From: Winogradskyella echinorum
GTDB lineage: Bacteria > Bacteroidota > Bacteroidia > Flavobacteriales > Flavobacteriaceae
Direction: 5' to 3'
NCBI RefSeq assembly: GCF_014297365.1
Contig: NZ_JACOQD010000001.1
Coordinates: forward strand, 868,001-932,000
DNA length: 64,000 nucleotides
The notes under the pieces were generated by a model, which was not told the DNA's origin, searched no databases, and saw only the letters and a program-made list of their open reading frames with translations. Below, in pieces: positions 8,984 through 16,636 of this stretch (position 1 is its first letter; each line of letters opens with the position of its first letter). Both the position numbers and the translations under genes were made by a program.

Positions 8984-9718
8984 TTGCATTTTATTGAACG
9001 ACATAAAGCCCTAATCATTACTTTTCTTCTCACCGGAATTGTAGTTTTTAGCCTGTTTAGTATTCAGCTAAAGCAGAAAGGAAAACTAATCACAGAAAGT
9101 TATTACCTCCTAGAACCTGAGCCTGAGCTAACCGAAGAGGAACTTCAGAAATTTGAAGATTTAACTGGACCTTCTACAAATAAAGCGTTTAACGAAGACC
9201 AGGAATACAAAAACATGATGCGTAACTTTAAAACCGTTAGCTCAAATGACTTTGAACGTACTACAAAAGCCTTGGAAGAAGCAAAAGCAAATGATGTACA
9301 AGAAGAAACAAGCCTTAATAAATCTTATGCCAATAGTAACGCCTATGCTTTAAATTCTGATGAAACGAAGTCTTATAAAAAGCTACAAGACGAGTTAAAT
9401 AAGCGTTTAGAAAACAAAAAACAAGCCGATGAGCATGCTAAGTCTAAAAGTACATTAACCTATTCTTTAAAAGGACGAACACTGACCTATTACAAAACAC
9501 CACGTTATTTATGTGAATATGGTGGTAAAATTGTAGTTACCATTAAAGTGAAAGGCTCTGGTAATGTCTATGATGCTTATATAAATGGCTCTTCAAATTC
9601 AGACAATCAATGTTTAATAGACCATGCTATTGAATATGCTAAAAATGTGCAGTTTAGTACTTCAGATAAAAAAGATCAAATAGGTACGATTACCTTTTTG
9701 TTTAGGGGAAAAAGTTAA
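8984..9718 (+). CDS. Hypothetical membrane-anchored, TonB-like protein
   Basis: About 244 residues. It has a short cytoplasmic start (HFIERHKALI), one membrane helix (ITFLLTGIVVFSLFSI) and a charged, helical linker with many Glu and Lys. The C-terminal domain of about 90 residues contains YLCEYGGKIVVTIKVKGSGNVYDAYINGSS. That layout resembles energy-transducer TonB-like proteins, but I cannot confirm the fold. I chose TTG at 8984 because the promoter covers the alternative TTG at 8942. It follows truB by about 80 bp. Homologues in flavobacteria are, to my knowledge, uncharacterised. Confidence 0.65.
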   Translation: MHFIERHKALIITFLLTGIVVFSLFSIQLKQKGKLITESYYLLEPEPELTEEELQKFEDLTGPSTNKAFNEDQEYKNMMRNFKTVSSNDFERTTKALEEAKANDVQEETSLNKSYANSNAYALNSDETKSYKKLQDELNKRLENKKQADEHAKSKSTLTYSLKGRTLTYYKTPRYLCEYGGKIVVTIKVKGSGNVYDAYINGSSNSDNQCLIDHAIEYAKNVQFSTSDKKDQIGTITFLFRGKS

Positions 9719-9723
9719 CCTCA

Positions 9724-9750
9724 ACTCACTTCGACTTGGCTCAGTAACCA
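9724..9750. repeat. Degenerate REP-like element
   Basis: The segment around CACTTCGACTTGGCTCAGTAACC resembles the element at 15551-15576 (TACTTCGACTACGCTCAGCGACC). Both lie in gaps next to gene ends. It is a decayed copy with a poor palindrome. Confidence 0.4.
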
Positions 9751-9764
9751 ATTCAAAAAGTACT

Positions 9765-10382
9765 TTAAAACAATAAATTTACTAAATCTTCAATCGTAGA
9801 TTGTCCTTTGTCCTTATTATACCAACGCTGTAAATCTTCTTTAAACTCTAGTGTTAGCTGACCATGTTCGGCCTTATAAGCATTTACTAAATTCGTCGCT
9901 ACAGTTGGTCTTGGACCAAATGTATTAACAACAGTATTAGTTTCATTATCAATCATAATTAATTTAGGAATCGCTTTACCACCATTAGTTAAAAACTGAT
10001 TCATAAGCGCGTCATTTTCATCGCGCATTACAATTTTATAATCAATATGGTCGTTAAGCTCAGCTACTTTATTAATTACTGGCATTATATGAGCCGCATC
10101 ACCACACCAACTCTCAGTAATAACTAACCAGGTTACTTTTTTAGAAAAGCTTTCAACTTTTGCCTTTATCTCATCAGAAATTTTAACCGTCTTATCCCAA
10201 CGCTTCATACGTCTATCGCTGAGCATTGTATAATTGACTAAAGCTTCAGTTTTTTCATTTCCTGTGGTGGAATGTTCTTCCACTAATTGCGCAACTAGTT
10301 TACGGTAATCTTGGTAATTAATACTTTTCTGTAAGCTGGTTAAAATTATATCGTTTATCATATGTTTTTCTAATACTTCCAT
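9765..10382 (-). CDS. Thioredoxin-like fold protein
   Basis: A 205-residue cytoplasmic protein. The segment VTWLVITESWCGDAAHIMPVINKVAE is a thioredoxin-like beta-alpha unit with a single cysteine (WCGDA) instead of CxxC. KAIPKLIMIDNETN supplies the cis-proline region. The family is annotated as thioredoxin family protein in flavobacteria. With only one active-site cysteine it is more likely a monothiol or non-redox protein than a disulfide reductase (inference). The start could also be the ATG at 10361. It stands alone between convergent and divergent neighbours. Confidence 0.8.
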   Translation of the reverse strand: MEVLEKHMINDIILTSLQKSINYQDYRKLVAQLVEEHSTTGNEKTEALVNYTMLSDRRMKRWDKTVKISDEIKAKVESFSKKVTWLVITESWCGDAAHIMPVINKVAELNDHIDYKIVMRDENDALMNQFLTNGGKAIPKLIMIDNETNTVVNTFGPRPTVATNLVNAYKAEHGQLTLEFKEDLQRWYNKDKGQSTIEDLVNLLF

Positions 10383-10461
10383 AATGCAAATTTAAAGTTG
10401 AATGGTCACTAATTTTATGACAATTGTTACCTTAGTAGAATAAATTTGAAAAACTTACATA

Positions 10462-11031
10462 GTGAAAGACGAAAAGCATAGATGTGGTTGGTGTGTTGGT
10501 GATCCACTTTACGAAGCCTACCATGATGAAGAATGGGGAGTTCCTGTTTTTGATGATGATACACTATTTGAATTTTTAATACTTGAAACGTTTCAAGCAG
10601 GTTTAAGTTGGATTACAGTTTTAAGAAAACGCGAAAATTTTAGAAACGCTTTTAATGATTTCAACTATAAAAAAATTGCCAAATATCAACAAGCTAAAGT
10701 TGACAATTTACTGCAAGATACTGGCATTATTAGAAATAAACTCAAAGTAAAAGCAACCATTACCAATGCTCAGGCGTTTATGAAAATTCAAGAGGAATTT
10801 GGATCGTTTTCAAAATATATATGGAATTTTGTCGATGGAAAACCTATTAGAAACAAACTTAAAAATTATAAAGAGGCTCCAGCAAATACTCCATTGAGTG
10901 ATGCTATAAGTAAGGATTTAAAAAAACGAGGTTTTAAGTTTGTAGGTTCAACCGTAGTTTATGCGCACATGCAAGCGACAGGTATGGTTAATGACCACGA
11001 AGTGTCTTGCTTTAGATATAATGAAGTGTGA
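10462..11031 (+). CDS. tag: DNA-3-methyladenine glycosylase I
   Basis: Excises 3-methyladenine from alkylated DNA at the start of base-excision repair. It has 189 residues with a GTG start. The zinc-binding N-terminus KHRCGWCVGDPLYEAYHDEEWGVP and the helix-hairpin-helix region (ETFQAGLSWITVLRKRENFR) are diagnostic. The C-terminal zinc ligands are in VNDHEVSCFRYNEV. The length is normal. Confidence 0.96.
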   Translation: MKDEKHRCGWCVGDPLYEAYHDEEWGVPVFDDDTLFEFLILETFQAGLSWITVLRKRENFRNAFNDFNYKKIAKYQQAKVDNLLQDTGIIRNKLKVKATITNAQAFMKIQEEFGSFSKYIWNFVDGKPIRNKLKNYKEAPANTPLSDAISKDLKKRGFKFVGSTVVYAHMQATGMVNDHEVSCFRYNEV

Positions 11032-11047
11032 ATTTGAAAAAAGATAC

Positions 11048-11671
11048 TTATAAATATTTTAAAAATTCAGATCGCGAAATATGTTTGGCACCTAAACTTT
11101 CAAGATGATTTGTATGTAATTGACAATCGATTAATTTGTAATTAGAATTCTGTACTAAGGTTATAAAACCAACTTTGCTCGCATTACTTACTTTAGCAAA
11201 CATACTTTCACCGCAAAAAATAGTATCATTTATAGTTACACCGTACAAACCACCAACCAATTCTTTATCTAACCAAACTTCTATTGACTTGGCGTAGCCT
11301 AACTTGTGTAGTTTGATATATGCAATAATCATTTCATCAGTAATCCAAGTACCTAACTGGCCTTCGCGCTTTGCATTGGCACAATTTTCTATAACCTCTG
11401 CAAATGCCTTGTTTTCTGTAACTTTAAATAATTTCTTATTAAGTACTTGTTTCATACTCTTAGAAATCTTTAAATCTTCAGGAAATAATACAAATCTAGG
11501 GTCTGGAGACCACCAAAGGATAGGTTCAGTAGCTTCAAACCACGGAAAGATGCCATTTTGGTAGGCATATAGCAAACGCTCTGCGGATAAATCACCACCA
11601 ACTGCTAAAAGTCCGTCAACAGAGGCTTCTGAGACATCAGGAAATTCTATTTTTTGAGTTAAGAAGTGCAT
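11048..11671 (-). CDS. aat: Leucyl/phenylalanyl-tRNA--protein transferase
   Basis: Adds Leu or Phe from tRNA to proteins with an N-terminal Arg or Lys, marking them for ClpSAP degradation (N-degron pathway). The 207 residues contain [26 protein letters not shown] and [15 protein letters not shown] near the N-terminus, then [21 protein letters not shown]. All are hallmarks of Aat. Its stop lies 16 bp from the end of tag, which converges on it. Confidence 0.97.
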   Translation of the reverse strand: MHFLTQKIEFPDVSEASVDGLLAVGGDLSAERLLYAYQNGIFPWFEATEPILWWSPDPRFVLFPEDLKISKSMKQVLNKKLFKVTENKAFAEVIENCANAKREGQLGTWITDEMIIAYIKLHKLGYAKSIEVWLDKELVGGLYGVTINDTIFCGESMFAKVSNASKVGFITLVQNSNYKLIDCQLHTNHLESLGAKHISRSEFLKYL

Positions 11672-11756
11672 AAATTAAGTTGCTCTAACATTTTTTTAAC
11701 ATTTTTGCTGTTAAATACGAGTTTCTATTTTGATAGTATAATAATTTTATTGATAT

Positions 11757-11786
11757 TTGACTTGGCCTTTATGAAATAAATTTTTG
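11757..11786 (+). promoter_or_regulatory. Promoter in the aat / DUF3127 gap, reading right
   Basis: TTG at 11757-11759, exactly 19 bases, then AATTTTTG at 11779-11786, which has one mismatch to TAnnTTTG. No protein gene lies downstream on this strand before the terminator at 11845-11877. Confidence 0.5.
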
Positions 11787-11789
11787 TTC

Positions 11790-11877
11790 ATCATTGCTTT
11801 TTTTTAAGTTTATTAGTGAAGGTCAAACCTAAAACCACAATACTAAGTCCTGATTAACCATCAGGACTTTTTTTATT
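11790..11877 (+). ncRNA. Candidate small RNA, about 88 nt
   Basis: The predicted transcript runs from the promoter at 11757-11786 to a strong intrinsic terminator. There is no usable open frame in it. The 5' half is U-rich and probably unstructured; the 3' half is the terminator hairpin. The two flanking protein genes are both on the other strand, so the promoter and terminator have no protein-coding explanation. I do not recognise the RNA family. The existence of the transcript is inference. Confidence 0.45.
11845..11877 (+). terminator. Intrinsic terminator of the candidate small RNA
   Basis: AAGTCCTGAT, loop TAACC, ATCAGGACTT, followed by a run of T. The T-run is on the plus strand only, so this works rightward and not for the minus-strand genes on either side. 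Confidence 0.8.
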
Positions 11878-11899
11878 TATTAGCTTATCACAAAACATA

Positions 11900-11932
11900 A
11901 AAAAGACCTGTTTTAAATAAAACAAGTCTTTT
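11900..11932 (-). terminator. Terminator after the DUF3127 gene
   Basis: A hairpin of AAAAAGAC-C-TGTTTTA with TAAAACAAGTCTTTTT, with one mismatch and A/T runs on both sides. It lies 23 bp past the stop of the 11955-12332 gene. Confidence 0.65.
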
Positions 11933-11954
11933 TAATATCGTTTAGAGCTTACCC

Positions 11955-12332
11955 TTAAAATGGTAAATCATCGTGATCTCCTTCTTTTAAATCACTAACA
12001 GGTTCAAAAGCTTCTGTTGGTGGTACAGGTGGCATATCTCCACTTGCAGCTTCTGGCTGTAAAGCTTCAATTCTCCATCCTTGAATAGAATTAAAATATT
12101 TAGTTTCACCTTGTGGGTTTACCCATTCTCTTCCTCTTAGGTTAATATTAATTTTAACCTGTTGTCCTACTTGGTAATTGTTTAATAAATCTGTTTTATC
12201 CTGAACAAACTCAACCATAATATGCTGAGGGTATTGCTCTTCTGTAGTAACTACAATTTCTCTTTTTCTAAACCCATTACTACCAAAGGTTTGCGTCTCA
12301 CCTACCATTTTAATACGTCCTTGTACTTCCAT
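11955..12332 (-). CDS. DUF3127 family protein with an SSB-like acidic tail
   Basis: A 125-residue protein. Residues 1-90 (MEVQGRIKMVGETQTFGSNGFRKREIVV...QGWRIEAL) match the DUF3127 family, an OB-fold-like group related to single-stranded-DNA-binding proteins. A Pro-rich linker follows, and the protein ends GDHDDLPF. Acidic tails ending in a DDLPF-type peptide are how SSB recruits repair proteins, so a role in DNA metabolism is plausible. The gene has its own terminator and sits downstream of a flavin reductase gene. Confidence 0.85.
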   Translation of the reverse strand: MEVQGRIKMVGETQTFGSNGFRKREIVVTTEEQYPQHIMVEFVQDKTDLLNNYQVGQQVKININLRGREWVNPQGETKYFNSIQGWRIEALQPEAASGDMPPVPPTEAFEPVSDLKEGDHDDLPF

Positions 12333-12376
12333 TTTTGCTTAATCTATAATTATTAAATATTTGTGTTTTTTTGAGA

Positions 12377-13246
12377 CTACGAAAGTAATAACTTCCATGC
12401 ACTTTCTACGTCTCCATAGCTCAAATAATTTCGAGCTAATTTATGTTTTTCTCTATGCGATGCCGTTTTAATATCAGGATAGCGTTCACTAATATCTAAA
12501 ACAAATTTATTTACATCGTCCTCGTTTGGTAACGACTCAACATTTGCTAACATTCCGAGATTATTTCCTGTTAAAATCATGCTATTTTTTACATGATCTG
12601 GCATATTATCTACGCCTATTCCATTAGTTTTTAAAGGCTTAGGTATTTCAAAAAAGCCTTTATTTGCTCTACTGTAATAACTACCTCCAGCTCTTGCTAC
12701 AAGATCTAATGTTTCTTGATTTATAGTATCATCTGCATTCATTACCTCATTAGCTATGTGCAATTTAACGACTTCACATATCACTAAATTTCCTGCGCCA
12801 CCTTCGTTACCTAAGTGTACAATTTCATTAACCTTACATTCAAATTGTACGGGAGATTCTGCAACTCTAAATGGCTTTATTTTATCCGAAGGCAACATCG
12901 TTAATCCCGCCTTTTCAAACTCATTAACTCCTTTGGGATATTCTGTACTACTCAGAGACATTTGGTGCACTATATCATAATTTACTACATTAATTACCAC
13001 TTCTTTTATCACTTCTACATTTTCTAAAGTGTGTTTTGTTGTATTATCTCTAACACGTCTCGCTGGAGAAAATATGAGTATGGGTGGATTAGCACTAAAG
13101 ACATTAAAAAAGCTAAAAGGTGATAAATTAGGACTACCATCAGCACCTATAGTACTCGCAAAAGCAATGGGTCTTGGTGCTATAGCACTTAATAAATAGC
13201 CATGTAATTTGCCTGTAGAAAGGTCTTTTGGATCTAATGAAATCAT
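12377..13246 (-). CDS. Flavin reductase family protein
   Basis: A 289-residue FMN-binding protein of the split-barrel flavin reductase (DIM6/NTAB) family. The N-terminal pattern LHGYLLSAIAPRPIAFASTIGADGSPNLSPFSFFNVFSANPP is characteristic. Such proteins supply reduced flavin or act as oxidoreductases on unknown substrates. The C-terminal 80 residues go beyond the core domain, as in many Bacteroidota homologues. The specific reaction cannot be assigned. Confidence 0.9.
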   Translation of the reverse strand: MISLDPKDLSTGKLHGYLLSAIAPRPIAFASTIGADGSPNLSPFSFFNVFSANPPILIFSPARRVRDNTTKHTLENVEVIKEVVINVVNYDIVHQMSLSSTEYPKGVNEFEKAGLTMLPSDKIKPFRVAESPVQFECKVNEIVHLGNEGGAGNLVICEVVKLHIANEVMNADDTINQETLDLVARAGGSYYSRANKGFFEIPKPLKTNGIGVDNMPDHVKNSMILTGNNLGMLANVESLPNEDDVNKFVLDISERYPDIKTASHREKHKLARNYLSYGDVESAWKLLLS

Positions 13247-13526
13247 GTAGTCAACTGATTTTCAACAAATATAATTATATTAGGTCGCTAGCGAAACTAT
13301 TTTATGAACATTAGCGTACAATATTATTAACAGTTTTGCATTGTATACTAAAACGAATAGCTTTTCAGTTTTTACACTTGTTCTTTTCTTCTTTCTGTAC
13401 GTTTAAATTTTAAATCATAGCTAATGCTATGCTTGAAAATTTCGCCTTCATTAAGAAAAAAATTACTACTTGTAAATCCCATTAATCTATACGTTTTAGT
13501 ATATTTAAAAGAAATTGCACTGACCA

Positions 13527-14687
13527 ATGACCATGAGTTTAAACCGAAATGTAATCCGTTGGATTATTATTGTTTCTTCATTTATTATTGTCTCGCTTAT
13601 TCTATGGAATACGTATGTATTTTTCCAAAAGTTTAAAGCCGAAGAACGTATTAAAATTGAAACATTCTCTGTAGCTCAGAAAGATGTGTTAAGAAATATT
13701 GATGACTTGGACAAAGATGTAAACAGTGTAACATCTCATGTTTTAACAGCTATGACTACGAGTACACCAATGCTAATAATTGATTTTGATGGATCGGTAA
13801 ATACTTCGATAAATATTGATGAAGAATTATTAAAAGATCCTGTTAAAATAAATAAACTCATTAACAAATATTCTAATGAGAATACACCCATAAAAGTTGA
13901 ACTTAATAAAAAAATTACCCAAACTATATATTACGGAAACTCACCAGTTTTAAACAAATTAAAATACTACCCATTAGCTTTATTACTAATAATTCTACTA
14001 TTTGCAGCAGTTGTTTATTTCTTTTATAGAAGCTCTAAAAATGCCGAACAAAATAAACTTTGGACAGGTATGGCAAAGGAAACTGCTCACCAAATTGGTA
14101 CTCCATTATCATCACTCGTTGGCTGGACAGAAATATTAAAGTCCGAAAAAATTAATCCAGATTATATTGTAGAAATTGAAAAAGACATAGACCGTTTACA
14201 AACCATAACGGAACGTTTTAGTAAAATTGGTTCTACTCCAACATTAGCGAAAGTTGATATAGTTGAAGCAACAAAATCATCTTACGATTATTTAAAATCG
14301 AGATCATCTAGACTTATTAATTTTGAAATAATTTTACCTGAAAATAAAATAGACATTAATCTTAATGAGCAACTTTATAGTTGGACCATTGAAAACTTGG
14401 TTAAAAATGCTATAGATGCCATGAAAGGTAAAGGCGATTTAAAGCTAGAGCTCACGCAAAAAGAAAAGCAAGTTTTTATTAACATCTCTGATACCGGAAA
14501 AGGGATTCCTAAATCATCCTTCACTAAAATTTTTGAACCTGGTTTCACGACTAAAAAACGTGGTTGGGGACTTGGTTTATCTTTAGCTAGACGAATTATT
14601 GAAGACTATCATGACGGTAAAATAAAAGTCTTAACTTCTGAAATTGGGAAAGGAACAACCATTCAGATTGCTTTGAAACAGGCATAA
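13527..14687 (+). CDS. Orphan sensor histidine kinase
   Basis: A 386-residue membrane kinase. A helix at about residues 11-32 and a second near 150-170 enclose a periplasmic sensor of about 115 residues. The H-box ETAHQIGTPLSSLVGW has the phospho-acceptor His at residue 188. The N-box ENLVKNAIDAM and the G-boxes DTGKGIP and GWGLGLSLARRI complete the ATP-binding domain. No HAMP domain and no response regulator lie nearby, so its partner is unknown. The 280 bp before it hold no gene. Confidence 0.93.
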   Translation: MTMSLNRNVIRWIIIVSSFIIVSLILWNTYVFFQKFKAEERIKIETFSVAQKDVLRNIDDLDKDVNSVTSHVLTAMTTSTPMLIIDFDGSVNTSINIDEELLKDPVKINKLINKYSNENTPIKVELNKKITQTIYYGNSPVLNKLKYYPLALLLIILLFAAVVYFFYRSSKNAEQNKLWTGMAKETAHQIGTPLSSLVGWTEILKSEKINPDYIVEIEKDIDRLQTITERFSKIGSTPTLAKVDIVEATKSSYDYLKSRSSRLINFEIILPENKIDINLNEQLYSWTIENLVKNAIDAMKGKGDLKLELTQKEKQVFINISDTGKGIPKSSFTKIFEPGFTTKKRGWGLGLSLARRIIEDYHDGKIKVLTSEIGKGTTIQIALKQA

Positions 14688-14722
14688 AATTCAACTATCA
14701 AAAATTTATTTTAAATTTGAGC

Positions 14723-15079
14723 ATGAGTTCGTCTAGATATTTCACTTTAAAAGAAACCAGAATAAGTAACAACTGTCCAGAATGTTATTCTAACGATGGT
14801 ATAGAACTCACGTTTAAACAAAAGCTTACAGAAAATTCATTTTACAAAGCTATTACAGCAGATATAATTAATGAAATGCAATGTATTAATTGTAATACTG
14901 AAATTTTCCCAATTCAGTGGACTGATGATATAGAAAGTGTTGTTGAGTATCAAAAACGTGCCTTACAACCTAAACCAAAATCCATTAAATTAAAACCCTT
15001 AGCCTGGTTAATTATAATAGTAGATGTACTGTTATTAGTTGGTATTATATTGTTTTCAACTGGAGTACTCTCATTTTAG
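14723..15079 (+). CDS. Zinc-ribbon-like protein with a C-terminal membrane anchor
   Basis: About 118 residues. Two CxxC-type pairs (NCPECY near residue 19 and CINCN near 58) suggest a zinc ribbon, followed by a C-terminal membrane helix (AWLIIIVDVLLLVGIILF). I chose ATG at 14723 over the in-frame TTG two codons upstream. It follows the histidine kinase by 35 bp on the same strand and is probably cotranscribed, but a functional link is inference. The family is not recognised. Confidence 0.7.
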   Translation: MSSSRYFTLKETRISNNCPECYSNDGIELTFKQKLTENSFYKAITADIINEMQCINCNTEIFPIQWTDDIESVVEYQKRALQPKPKSIKLKPLAWLIIIVDVLLLVGIILFSTGVLSF

Positions 15080-15468
15080 TTGAAATTTGAAGCTATTTTA
15101 TGAGCCAGAGCTTCAAACTCTTCCTTTTCTAGTTTTTCTTTATGCGTAAAACGGGCATTCTCCATAGTGTGCAATGGAATTAAATGAACATGTACATGCG
15201 GCACTTCTAAACCAATAACAGACATCCCAATACGCTCACATGGCACAGATTTTTCTATAGCTAAAGCTACTCGTCTAGAAAATTGCATTAATGCCAAATA
15301 TGTTGCCTCGTCTAAATCGAAAATTTTATTAACCTCTTTTTTAGGAATACAAAGCGTGTGCCCTTTAGAATTTGGATTGATATCTAAAAAGGCATAGAAA
15401 TCTTCTGTTTCTGCTACTTTGTAGGAAGGAATTTCCCCATTAATAATTTTTGTAAAAAGTGTAGCCAT
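15076..15468 (-). CDS. HIT family nucleotide hydrolase
   Basis: A 130-residue histidine-triad protein. The catalytic HVHVHLIPL motif and the N-terminal FTKIINGEIPSYKVAETEDFYAFLDI are those of the Hint/PKCI branch, which hydrolyses adenosine 5'-phosphoramidates. Its stop overlaps the stop of the upstream convergent gene by 4 bases. It lies directly downstream of greA, a common pairing in Bacteroidota. Confidence 0.95.
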   Translation of the reverse strand: MATLFTKIINGEIPSYKVAETEDFYAFLDINPNSKGHTLCIPKKEVNKIFDLDEATYLALMQFSRRVALAIEKSVPCERIGMSVIGLEVPHVHVHLIPLHTMENARFTHKEKLEKEEFEALAHKIASNFN

Positions 15469-15493
15469 AGGTTGAAGAATATCTCATAAAGAT

Positions 15494-15521
15494 AAAAAGA
15501 TTCCTTGAGAAAGGAATCTTT
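15494..15521 (-). terminator. Terminator-like hairpin between greA and the HIT gene
   Basis: AAAAGATTCCTT, loop GAG, AAGGAATCTTTT (with one extra A in the right arm). A/T runs flank both sides. It lies downstream of greA, so it may stop or attenuate readthrough into the HIT gene. Confidence 0.6.
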
Positions 15522-15550
15522 TAGTTTACTAAAAATGTTTTATAGTAATT

Positions 15551-15576
15551 GGTTACTTCGACTACGCTCAGCGACC
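15551..15576. repeat. REP-like intergenic element
   Basis: GGTTACTTCGACTACGCTCA and the bases after it belong to the same family as the elements at 9724-9750 and 55275-55368, all sharing a TCGAcTacGCTCA-type core. It lies between greA and the terminator hairpin. Confidence 0.55.
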
Positions 15577-15584
15577 AGTAATTT

Positions 15585-16058
15585 TTATCTAGAAATTTCT
15601 AAAATATCAAATTTCATTGTTCCATTAGGCACTTGTATTTCTGCAGTATCTCCAACAGATTTACCTAACAAGCCTTTACCAATTGGTGAATTAACAGAAA
15701 TTTTACCAGAAGCTAAATCAGCCTCGCTTTCTGCAACCAAAGTATAGGTCATTTCCATACCATTCATTTGGTTTTTTATTTTTACTATCGATAAAGCTAA
15801 AACTTTAGAGGTATCTAATTGAGATTCGTCTATAACACGAGCATTGGCTAAAGTTTCTTCCATTTTAGAAATTTTCATTTCTAACATACCTTGCGCTTCT
15901 TTAGCGGCATCGTATTCTGCATTTTCACTTAAATCCCCTTTATCTCTTGCTTCTGCAATAGCCTGTGACGCCTTTGGACGTTCTATATCTTTTAATTGAC
16001 TTAGTTCTTCTCTAAGCTTTTTTAAACCTTCAGCTGTGTAATAAGATACTTTACTCAT
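15585..16058 (-). CDS. greA: Transcription elongation factor GreA
   Basis: Rescues backtracked RNA polymerase by stimulating transcript cleavage. It has 157 residues. The N-terminal coiled coil (LKKLREELSQLKDIERPKASQAIAEARDKGDLSENAEYDAAKE) carries the acidic tip DLSENAEYD. The C-terminal domain has SPIGKGLLGKSVGDTAEIQVP. I chose the ATG at 16058 (MSKVSYYTAEGL). The frame is open 15 codons upstream to 16103, but that part lies in the leader and has no family similarity. Confidence 0.97.
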   Translation of the reverse strand: MSKVSYYTAEGLKKLREELSQLKDIERPKASQAIAEARDKGDLSENAEYDAAKEAQGMLEMKISKMEETLANARVIDESQLDTSKVLALSIVKIKNQMNGMEMTYTLVAESEADLASGKISVNSPIGKGLLGKSVGDTAEIQVPNGTMKFDILEISR

Positions 16059-16109
16059 AATTCGTTCGTTTATTATCAAAAGATGCCGAAGTAAGTTCAG
16101 CATAAAAAA

Positions 16110-16143
16110 AATCTCGCGCTGACGAGATTACTATGCAAATATA
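16110..16143 (-). promoter_or_regulatory. greA promoter -7 element and 5'-end hairpin
   Basis: On the minus strand TATATTTG (complement of 16136-16143) is a perfect TAnnTTTG. About 6 bases later comes a hairpin AATCTCG, loop TCAGCG, CGAGATT (16110-16129), followed by eight T residues. The greA mRNA would thus begin with a terminator-shaped stem-loop about 50 bases ahead of its ATG. Confidence 0.55.
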
Positions 16144-16198
16144 CAAATTATTTACGGTATAGTTGAATTAATTGTAAATTGCAACTCAAAATTTGAAG

Positions 16199-16636
16199 AT
16201 GAAAAAAACACTTATTCTATTAATTTCTTTGCTGCTACTAACTTGTAATAAAAGTGACGATGGTACTAATTGCAACTTCCTATTTGATGCTGGTGTTAAC
16301 TTAACTGTAAACACCAATTTACCACAGTTTAGCCAACTACAATTTACTGGTAATGGAGTCTATGTATCAGGGCAAGGAAATAATGGAATTTGGTTATGGC
16401 GCGCAAACCAATCTACACTATATGCTTGGGACGCAGCAGATCCTAGCCACCAACCCACTGCATGCTCTACGTTAACAGATTCTGGCACTGGCGATATCGT
16501 GGTTTGCGGTTGCGAAGATGCTAATGAATATAGCCTCATTACAGGTTTTGGTTTTGAAGGAAACACACAACCCTGTACGTTACAGCCATACAGGGTTGAG
16601 GATATAGGAAACAATACTTTTTTGGTTAGTAATTAA
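16199..16636 (+). CDS. Hypothetical lipoprotein
   Basis: About 145 residues, starting at ATG 16199 (an in-frame TTG lies two codons upstream). A lipoprotein signal ends LLLLTC with the cysteine at residue 16. The mature domain contains GNGVYVSGQGNNGIWLWRANQSTLYAWDAADPSHQPTAC and several cysteines. That pattern resembles a small Rieske-like / ferredoxin-type fold seen in some flavobacterial lipoproteins, but the CxH pairs of a true Rieske centre are not clear. Its stop overlaps the TonB receptor stop by 4 bases. Confidence 0.7.
   Translation: MKKTLILLISLLLLTCNKSDDGTNCNFLFDAGVNLTVNTNLPQFSQLQFTGNGVYVSGQGNNGIWLWRANQSTLYAWDAADPSHQPTACSTLTDSGTGDIVVCGCEDANEYSLITGFGFEGNTQPCTLQPYRVEDIGNNTFLVSN

Noticed and set aside
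13424..13636. 70-codon open frame ahead of the histidine kinase
   Set aside because: It overlaps the kinase start in another frame, has no recognisable domain, and its composition looks like noncoding AT-rich DNA.
16059..16103. 15-codon N-terminal extension of GreA
   Set aside because: It lies in the leader directly after the U-run of the hairpin and has no similarity to GreA N-termini.
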